DNA from: CAUZIZ01 sp047514575
GTDB taxonomy: Bacteria > Acidobacteriota > UBA6911 > RPQK01 > JAJDTT01
DNA: 11,302 nucleotides
Assembly (NCBI GenBank): GCA_047514575.1
Contig: JAKZYH010000576.1
Coordinates: 1-11,302, forward strand
Direction of reading: 5' to 3'
Shown here: positions 6,673 through 11,302 of the stretch, piece after piece
Position numbering within the stretch: the first letter of the stretch is position 1
Layout of the letters: each line of letters starts with the position of its first letter
The notes under the pieces: model-generated
Told to the model about the DNA's origin: nothing
Database searches by the model: none
What the model saw: only the letters and a program-made list of their open reading frames with translations
Position numbers and translations under genes: made by a program

Positions 6673-8310
6673 TGGGTCGGTTCCCGGCGCCCTGGATCGA
6701 AGTCGAAGGTAGTTGACGCCGAGAGTTTCTTTCAAGAGAGGAAGAACGGTGATCTGTACTCCATCGAGTAGGACCCGACATTCGCGCCTGCGACAGTCCC
6801 AATCCAAGACAAGTGTATACCAGCGGTTCGGCTGCAAGCGGCGCCCTGCCAGCTTGTGGTCTGCTCCGATGAAAAGGTTGAACAGGCTGTGGAATCGATC
6901 CTGTTCGTCGAAAGGGACCGAGAAGTGGTCGGTGAGGGCCACCATGAACGCCTGGGCTCCCGGTATCAGAGAGAATCTAAGGCTGAGGTGCCCTACCCTT
7001 CCCAACGGAAAGTTCCTCACCGCGGCTGCTGGCCAGGCGGCGTCCGGCTTCCTGATCTGGAGAACTCTAGCATTCTCCTTCTCCGGATGAGCCGCAAGGC
7101 CTACTCCCTTCGTCCCGAAGACCGACCATTGGTCGAGTTCCTCCCCAAAACTGTCTTCTTGACGGGTTTGGTATAGCCAGTCAGGATCGATGAGAACCAC
7201 GGAGGCACCACTTTCGCCGTATCCGGACGCGACAAGTATGTTCCCTTCAGGCGTCACTGTGGGGAGGGGGGATCCCGAACCGTGAGCGCCCGTGACCGAA
7301 TCGGCTTGGGCGCCGAGGGGATCTCGGAGAGCCTCCCGAATACCCCGCCAGGTGGCCCCTTCGTCTTCCGAAATGGCAGCGTGGAGAACATGCTGGCCTC
7401 CATAGGCATGGGGAAACCGGAGACAGGAGTTCCAAAAGAGCGCGATTCTCTTTTCGTCGAGACGGACCAGCCCTGCTGGAGAATCTGAGGAGAGAAGGCG
7501 GGTAGCCCGCGCAGGAGACCATGTGATTCCGTCATCTGAAAAAGACTCGTACAGTCGGCCCATCTGCGTTCGAAGAAGCATCCAGACTCGGCCGTCCAAC
7601 AACTCCAGAACAACAGGCTGTACTGCCCCATACAACCCATGCCAGTCGGGTGCCGGAGCCTTCAACTCGGCGGAAGACCGCTGAAATGTATCGCCTCCGT
7701 CGTCCGAGTAGAGGACCGTTGAGCTGAAGCGGCCCAGGAAGGTAAAGGCGTCCGTGCCCGATCCGCGGTTGGCCCAGTTGCGCTTGGTCACGTAGGAAAA
7801 GGGCAGGAGGATTCGGCCGTTCTTGAGCTGGACCAGCGACTGAAGTGAAGCCGAATGACCCTCCCAGATCTGCTTGGGTTCCCAAAAATACCCATCTTTG
7901 GATCGAAGGTGCCAGATATCCTTGCGAAGTCGTCTACGTTGCCTAATGGTATTCGCATCATTCCGGAGAAAAATGTGGAAATCTCCGTCATGGGTCTGAA
8001 GTATCTTTCCACCGCTCCAAACACCCCGGGCTCCATAGAGGTGAAGGAGCGATCGCGGATCAGTCCAGGTCCGGCCTCCATCACTGGAGAAACGTGCGGT
8101 GGCTTCGTAGGCCTCCGACGTCTTGCTAACGTAGGAGGCCATCAATCGACCGTCGGACAAAAGCGTGATGTGCGTTCTTTCTTTGAAGGTCGTGACCAAA
8201 ACCGGCGGCTCTGCCCGAGTTGCAGCTGCGCACACCGTCGGCCACGCAAACGCCATCAGGAAGAGGATCAAGCGGGCCTTCGTTGCGATCATGTTCCTCG
8301 CATCCATCAC
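6619..8310 (-). CDS. Exported sialidase-like protein with Asp-box repeats and C-terminal beta-sandwich domain
   Basis: The 563-residue product has a signal peptide (hydrophobic core about 14-28, likely cut after CAAA near 30). At least four Asp boxes typical of six-bladed sialidase/BNR propellers follow: SSDGGRTW (75-82), YSDDGGDTF (201-209), FSDDGITW (257-264) and SEDEGATW (314-321). Residues from about 386 form a separate beta-rich domain with NRWYTLVLDWD (495-505) and a final LLVESVKVDV strand, as in concanavalin-like modules. The canonical N-terminal FRIP motif of GH33 sialidases is not apparent, so sialic acid cleavage is unproven; other glycan-processing or binding roles are possible. 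The GTG at 8308-8310 is given as start, but the ATG at 8305 or at 8290 is equally possible; the latter still leaves a complete signal peptide. It begins 13 bases after the molybdopterin oxidoreductase gene and is probably co-transcribed with it. Confidence 0.75.
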   Translation of the reverse strand: MMDARNMIATKARLILFLMAFAWPTVCAAATRAEPPVLVTTFKERTHITLLSDGRLMASYVSKTSEAYEATARFSSDGGRTWTDPRSLLHLYGARGVWSGGKILQTHDGDFHIFLRNDANTIRQRRRLRKDIWHLRSKDGYFWEPKQIWEGHSASLQSLVQLKNGRILLPFSYVTKRNWANRGSGTDAFTFLGRFSSTVLYSDDGGDTFQRSSAELKAPAPDWHGLYGAVQPVVLELLDGRVWMLLRTQMGRLYESFSDDGITWSPARATRLLSSDSPAGLVRLDEKRIALFWNSCLRFPHAYGGQHVLHAAISEDEGATWRGIREALRDPLGAQADSVTGAHGSGSPLPTVTPEGNILVASGYGESGASVVLIDPDWLYQTRQEDSFGEELDQWSVFGTKGVGLAAHPEKENARVLQIRKPDAAWPAAAVRNFPLGRVGHLSLRFSLIPGAQAFMVALTDHFSVPFDEQDRFHSLFNLFIGADHKLAGRRLQPNRWYTLVLDWDCRRRECRVLLDGVQITVLPLLKETLGVNYLRLRSRAPGTDPSGMLVESVKVDVSKSWP

Positions 8311-8323
8311 CTGGAAATCCCGG

Positions 8324-9475
8324 CTAGAGTTTGATCCGTCGAGGCACCTGTTGGTTGGCCTCCCAATAGGTCTTCTTCAGGGCGATCGTGGGATCCTCGG
8401 CAGTGGGCTGGGAGCGCCCCCGCATGTCGATGGCCCGTGAAACCAGAGTGTGCTCACCCGCAGTAGGATTCTTCCAGACGTAGGACCAGAAGGTCCAGCA
8501 GTGGGGTGAATCCAGACCCTGCCCCAGCTCAGTGTTCAACCAGGACCCGTCGTCGATCCGAAGCTGGACTGACTGCAGCGGCGTCCCATCATTCCAGACC
8601 GCACCCATGACCCGGACGTCACCATTGGTGGTTCGAGTCACCCGTGCCACGATCGACTTGAGATTCAACTTTCCCACCGAGGTTTCGCGCCAGATGATGG
8701 TGTCCCCTTGCTGCTCCCCTCGAATGGTTACGTAATCGCGTCCCATGAAGCGGCTCAGAAAGCGGCGGTCGTGAATCTCGATTCGATCCAGCCACTTCAC
8801 CCAGGCCACCCCGTACCAGCCAGGCACGATCAACCTCAGAGGTGCCCCGTGGGCCTGAAGCAGAGGCTTACCGTTCATCTCATAGGCCAGCAGCACCCCT
8901 TCTTTCCTGGCGTCCAGGATCGAGAGACTGCGGGCAAAATTCTGCTGGTATTCGTTGCCACGTATCTTCTCGGTTCCCTGGTCCGTGCCGAAGAAGACCA
9001 CCTCGATGCCGCTGGGCTGGACACCACATTCGTCGAGCAAGGGAGCCAGAGCCGTCCCACCCCAGACCGCATTTCCGACGGCGCCCATGAATCCCTCCGA
9101 CGCCCCGTTTCCAGAACACTCCAGCGTGGCGGTGTACTCTTGCCGGCGGCGCGCCTTCAGGTCCTCGATGGTGAAGGAGCGGGGTTTGGACACCAGACCG
9201 TTCACACCCAGACTCCATTTCGCCGGATCAACCTCGGGAATCCCATAGTGCTTCACGCTAAAAAAGTCTTCCTGCGGCGTGATCCAGGACTTCAACCGCT
9301 TCCAGATCACCATGGATTTGTCGGGGTTCACCGGTTGAGGGTCCAGGAAGGCCACCGCTGCCTCGTCGTCCTGCAGGGGCGGCAAAGCCAGGCTGAACAG
9401 CGGGGAGCTCAAGTTAGCTGCTCCGACAGCAGCAAGGCTCCCCCGCATCCATTCTCGTCGCGTTGTCTGTCCCAT
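8324..9475 (-). CDS. Tat-exported sulfite oxidase family molybdopterin oxidoreductase
   Basis: The 383-residue protein begins with a twin-arginine signal, TTRREWMRGSLAAVGAANL (4-22), implying export of a folded cofactor enzyme. The molybdopterin-binding domain of the sulfite oxidase family follows. Cys120 in TLECSGNG is the expected molybdenum ligand, and HGAPLRLIVPGWYG (209-222) with AWVKWLDRI (224-232) is the family's conserved core. The C-terminal part (about 265-375) is the Ig-like Mo-co dimerisation domain, recognisable from VMGAVWNDG (289-297) and GEHTLVSRAIDMRGRSQP (340-357). No haem-binding domain is present, so electrons must leave through a separate partner. The ATG at 9475 is chosen because AAGGAGGT lies 6 bases before it and it places the Tat motif at the N-terminus; a start at 9541 would bury that motif. 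True substrate (sulfite or another compound) is unknown. Confidence 0.88.
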   Translation of the reverse strand: MGQTTRREWMRGSLAAVGAANLSSPLFSLALPPLQDDEAAVAFLDPQPVNPDKSMVIWKRLKSWITPQEDFFSVKHYGIPEVDPAKWSLGVNGLVSKPRSFTIEDLKARRRQEYTATLECSGNGASEGFMGAVGNAVWGGTALAPLLDECGVQPSGIEVVFFGTDQGTEKIRGNEYQQNFARSLSILDARKEGVLLAYEMNGKPLLQAHGAPLRLIVPGWYGVAWVKWLDRIEIHDRRFLSRFMGRDYVTIRGEQQGDTIIWRETSVGKLNLKSIVARVTRTTNGDVRVMGAVWNDGTPLQSVQLRIDDGSWLNTELGQGLDSPHCWTFWSYVWKNPTAGEHTLVSRAIDMRGRSQPTAEDPTIALKKTYWEANQQVPRRIKL

Positions 9476-9481
9476 CTCTGT

Positions 9482-9489
9482 ACCTCCTT
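9482..9489 (-). promoter_or_regulatory. Ribosome binding site that fixes the start at 9475
   Basis: Read on the minus strand this is AAGGAGGT, a near-perfect Shine-Dalgarno sequence, 6 bases before the ATG at 9473-9475. It decides against the longer frame starting at 9541. Confidence 0.75.
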
Positions 9490-9628
9490 CAAAGCCGCCG
9501 CACGTGTCATGGGTCTCACCCGAATGGGTAAGAACCACCATTTTTTGGTAGAAACCCGATGCTATCGTTGTACCTTGGGGTTGGCAAGGATAGAGTTACC
9601 AGGAAATACGCCTACAGCTCTGTCCTGT

Positions 9629-9635
9629 GAGGAGG
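9629..9635 (+). promoter_or_regulatory. Ribosome binding site of the small dehydrogenase subunit gene
   Basis: GAGGAGG ends 4 bases before the ATG at 9640 and supports that start. Confidence 0.7.
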
Positions 9636-9639
9636 ATCA

Positions 9640-10236
9640 ATGAAGCCGAAAGAGGTCCGTCGTCGCGAGATCTTGAAGACGATCGTACTTGCCCCCCCCA
9701 CACTCGTCCAGGTCGCGTCTCTGGAGAGCCTGGGGACGGTTCCAGGCTCCTTGAACACCCCCGCTATTGGCGCAACGAGTTGGAAACCCCGATTCTTTAC
9801 CTCTGCCCAGAATCGTTTCGTCGAGATACTCGCGGAACTGATCATTCCGGAAACCGAGACGCCAGGGGCTTCGGCTGCCCTAGTCAACCAGCATATCGAT
9901 CTGGTTCTCAGTGAAGAGACCAGGGAACAACAGCGCGCCTTCCTGGAAGGTCTGGATACCATCGATCATATCAGTAAGAGCCAACACGGAGAGCCTTTCT
10001 CGAAGCTGTCGCAGGACCAGCAAGTGACCCTACTAACTCGGCTCGCCGAGGACAAACAGGCAAGCCCCGAGGAGGAATCCGCTCGCGGGTTTTTTCTCGA
10101 CATTCGACGTCGAACCGTTTTCGCCTACTACACCTCTCGGGTCGGGATCCATGAAGAACTGGACTACAAAGGGAAGCAGGTACTGACGGAGTGGAGGGGC
10201 TGCCCTCACCCCGACAAGCATGGGGACACAGGCTAG
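9640..10236 (+). CDS. Gluconate 2-dehydrogenase subunit 3 family protein (small subunit of an FAD dehydrogenase)
   Basis: This 198-residue protein starts with a twin-arginine signal RRREILK (7-13) followed by a hydrophobic stretch to about residue 32. The rest resembles the small subunit of membrane-bound gluconate and FAD-dependent glucose dehydrogenases. It has an early helix FTSAQNRFVEILAELIIPET (53-72 region), the conserved YYTSRVG segment (163-169) and a C-terminal GCPHPD (187-192), equivalent to the family's GC.HP ending. In known systems this subunit carries the Tat signal and helps fold and export the signal-less FAD subunit. That fits here: the next gene, 10 bases on, encodes a GMC flavoprotein without a signal peptide. 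Length is within the family's usual range. Confidence 0.85.
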   Translation: MKPKEVRRREILKTIVLAPPTLVQVASLESLGTVPGSLNTPAIGATSWKPRFFTSAQNRFVEILAELIIPETETPGASAALVNQHIDLVLSEETREQQRAFLEGLDTIDHISKSQHGEPFSKLSQDQQVTLLTRLAEDKQASPEEESARGFFLDIRRRTVFAYYTSRVGIHEELDYKGKQVLTEWRGCPHPDKHGDTG

Positions 10237-10246
10237 GACAAGCACC

Positions 10247-11302
10247 ATGAGGTCATACGATGTCATGGTCATTGGAAGTGGTGCCAGTGGAGGCATCGCT
10301 GCCAAGGTGTTGACAGAACACGGTCTCGAGGTCTTGCTTCTGGAGGCGGGACCCAGTATCTCCGGCTCCGACTTCCTCACACACCACATGCCCTACCATT
10401 TCCCCTTTCGTGGGGTGGGCAGCCCCAGCATCATCCGCAAGGAGGGCTGGCTGGCGGCCCGCGAGCAGACTCCTTTCGACGGCTACTATACGAAGTCCAG
10501 CCAACATCCCTACTCGACTGCTGCCGGCAAACCCTATAAGTGGACCGGCCGATCCCGGATCCTGGGAGGCCGGACACTGCATTGGGGACGGCAGTCTTTT
10601 CGCCTGGCGGATTTCGATTTCAGGGGAGCTTCGATCGACGGATATGGTGTCGACTGGCCCCTGACCTATGAGGACCTATCTCCCTACTACGACAAAGTCG
10701 AAGACTATGTCGGTATCCAGGGCTTCAAGGAAGGGCTGCCCCAGATTCCAGACGGACGATTCCTGCCGCCCTTCGCCTACAACTGCTTCGAGCACTTGAT
10801 GCGCAAGGCAGCTCGAAAAAAGGGCTGGCGTCTGACCGCCCTCAGAACCGCCCAGTTGAGCCGCCCCCATCGAGGACGTCCAGCCTGTCACTACTGCGGA
10901 AGCTGCTCTTCAGGATGTGCCGTCGGAGCCTTCTTTTCGAGCGTCGCAGCCACGATTCCAGACGCCGCTGCCACCGGGAAACTCACGCTTCAGACCGACG
11001 CCGTCGTCCGCGAGGTCCTGGTCGACCAGGAGGGGCGCGCCAAGGGTGTTGCCTACGTGGACCGGAACAGCAAGGAGGAGAGAGAGGCATATGCCAAGGT
11101 GGTCGTTCTCGCCGCAGGAACCCTGGAATCGACCCGCATCATGCTGAACTCGGTTTCCAGAAACCATCCCGATGGTCTGGCTAACAGCAGCGGCGTGCTG
11201 GGGCACTACCTCACGGATCATTTCACAGCGGGTCAGGTGACCGGAGTTCTACCTGAGCTGGTAGGCAATGAGATCCTCAATGAAGACGGCAAGTCCAATG
11301 GG
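10247..11302 (+). CDS. GMC family FAD-dependent dehydrogenase, catalytic subunit (runs off window end)
   Basis: The first 352 codons are present and open to the last base. The N-terminus has the FAD-binding motif VIGSGASGG (8-16), followed by VLLLEAGP for the FAD ribose. The GMC segment GGRTLHWG (107-114) follows, a variant of the usual GGT.NHWG. A cysteine cluster C-x2-C-x2-C-x3-C (Cys214, 217, 220, 224) then leads into AVGAFFSSVAATIP. VVLAAGTLESTRIML and SSGVLGHYLTDH (to His325) are standard for the subgroup. The catalytic C-terminal His and partner residue lie beyond the window. It has no signal peptide of its own and probably exits with the Tat-signal small subunit encoded just upstream. 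AGGA lies 8 bases before the ATG. A cytochrome c subunit may follow downstream, as in gamma-alpha-beta glucose dehydrogenase operons. Substrate unknown; a sugar, polyol or sugar acid is likely. Confidence 0.9.
   Translation, partial: MRSYDVMVIGSGASGGIAAKVLTEHGLEVLLLEAGPSISGSDFLTHHMPYHFPFRGVGSPSIIRKEGWLAAREQTPFDGYYTKSSQHPYSTAAGKPYKWTGRSRILGGRTLHWGRQSFRLADFDFRGASIDGYGVDWPLTYEDLSPYYDKVEDYVGIQGFKEGLPQIPDGRFLPPFAYNCFEHLMRKAARKKGWRLTALRTAQLSRPHRGRPACHYCGSCSSGCAVGAFFSSVAATIPDAAATGKLTLQTDAVVREVLVDQEGRAKGVAYVDRNSKEEREAYAKVVVLAAGTLESTRIMLNSVSRNHPDGLANSSGVLGHYLTDHFTAGQVTGVLPELVGNEILNEDGKSNG

Larger units (their letters stand above)
9476..9639. other. Divergent promoter region
   Basis: These 164 bases separate the leftward molybdopterin oxidoreductase gene from the rightward dehydrogenase genes and must drive both. 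A weak sigma-70-like pair for the rightward genes is TTGTAC (9568-9573) and TAGAGT (9591-9596) with 17 bases between; the match is too poor to trust. A T6 run (9541-9546) sits inside an imperfect ACCA/TGGT inverted repeat. Confidence 0.35.

Noticed and set aside
9476..9541. Longer start for the molybdopterin oxidoreductase at 9541.
   Set aside because: It would bury the twin-arginine motif and ignore the AAGGAGGT site before 9475.
8708..9643. A 311-codon plus-strand frame opposite the molybdopterin oxidoreductase gene.
   Set aside because: It is fully antisense to a gene with clear conserved motifs, and its own translation has no domain features.

Overview
The window is a bacterial chromosomal segment of moderately high GC. 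It carries six clear protein genes and, between them, several short stretches that look like relics of broken genes. There are no RNA genes, CRISPR arrays or complete insertion sequences. The gene content points to an environmental bacterium, most likely Acidobacteriota or a similar soil, sediment or marine lineage. The clues are Tat-exported dehydrogenase subunits, a cysteine-rich GMC oxidoreductase, a sialidase-like Asp-box protein, a relic of a TolB/PD40-type propeller and a giant secreted multidomain protein. The taxonomic guess is inference only.

Layout, left to right. Bases 4-122 hold four short hairpins in a row, each with a TAAA or TGAA loop, and no gene. A 36-codon reading frame with a good ribosome binding site and an almost ideal signal peptide (229-339) stops abruptly; a TPR-like helix sequence follows in another frame, so this looks like a broken secreted-protein gene. 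A 2-dehydropantoate 2-reductase family gene lies on the minus strand (396-1463). The 449-base gap after it holds a probable relic of a PD40/TolB-like propeller protein (1545-1757) and a perfect 13-base palindrome. The centrepiece is 1913-6493 (+), a secreted protein of 1526 residues: signal peptide, four Ig-like repeats, a calcium-binding (TSP3-like) cluster, a region resembling the pore-forming domains of anthrax protective antigen and binary-toxin B components, a second calcium-binding cluster, a PKD domain and a C-terminal LamG-like domain. Between it and the convergent sialidase-like gene sits a probable 5' relic of a vapC toxin gene (6553-6672).

The right-hand part is a divergent pair of transcription units. 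Leftward runs a Tat-exported molybdopterin oxidoreductase of the sulfite oxidase family (8324-9475), followed 13 bases later by the sialidase-like exported protein (6619-8310). Rightward runs a Tat-signal gluconate 2-dehydrogenase subunit-3-like protein (9640-10236), followed 10 bases later by the FAD-binding GMC dehydrogenase catalytic subunit (10247 to the window end, partial). The last two match the small-plus-catalytic subunit arrangement of bacterial FAD-dependent sugar or sugar-acid dehydrogenases. All four proteins are predicted to act, or be carried, outside the cytoplasm. They may form a periplasmic module that trims or oxidises carbohydrates, but no substrate can be read from the sequence.

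The most interesting feature is the toxin-B-like region of the giant protein. The family's usual N-terminal PA14 and C-terminal receptor-binding modules are not recognisable there; adhesin-type domains stand in their place.
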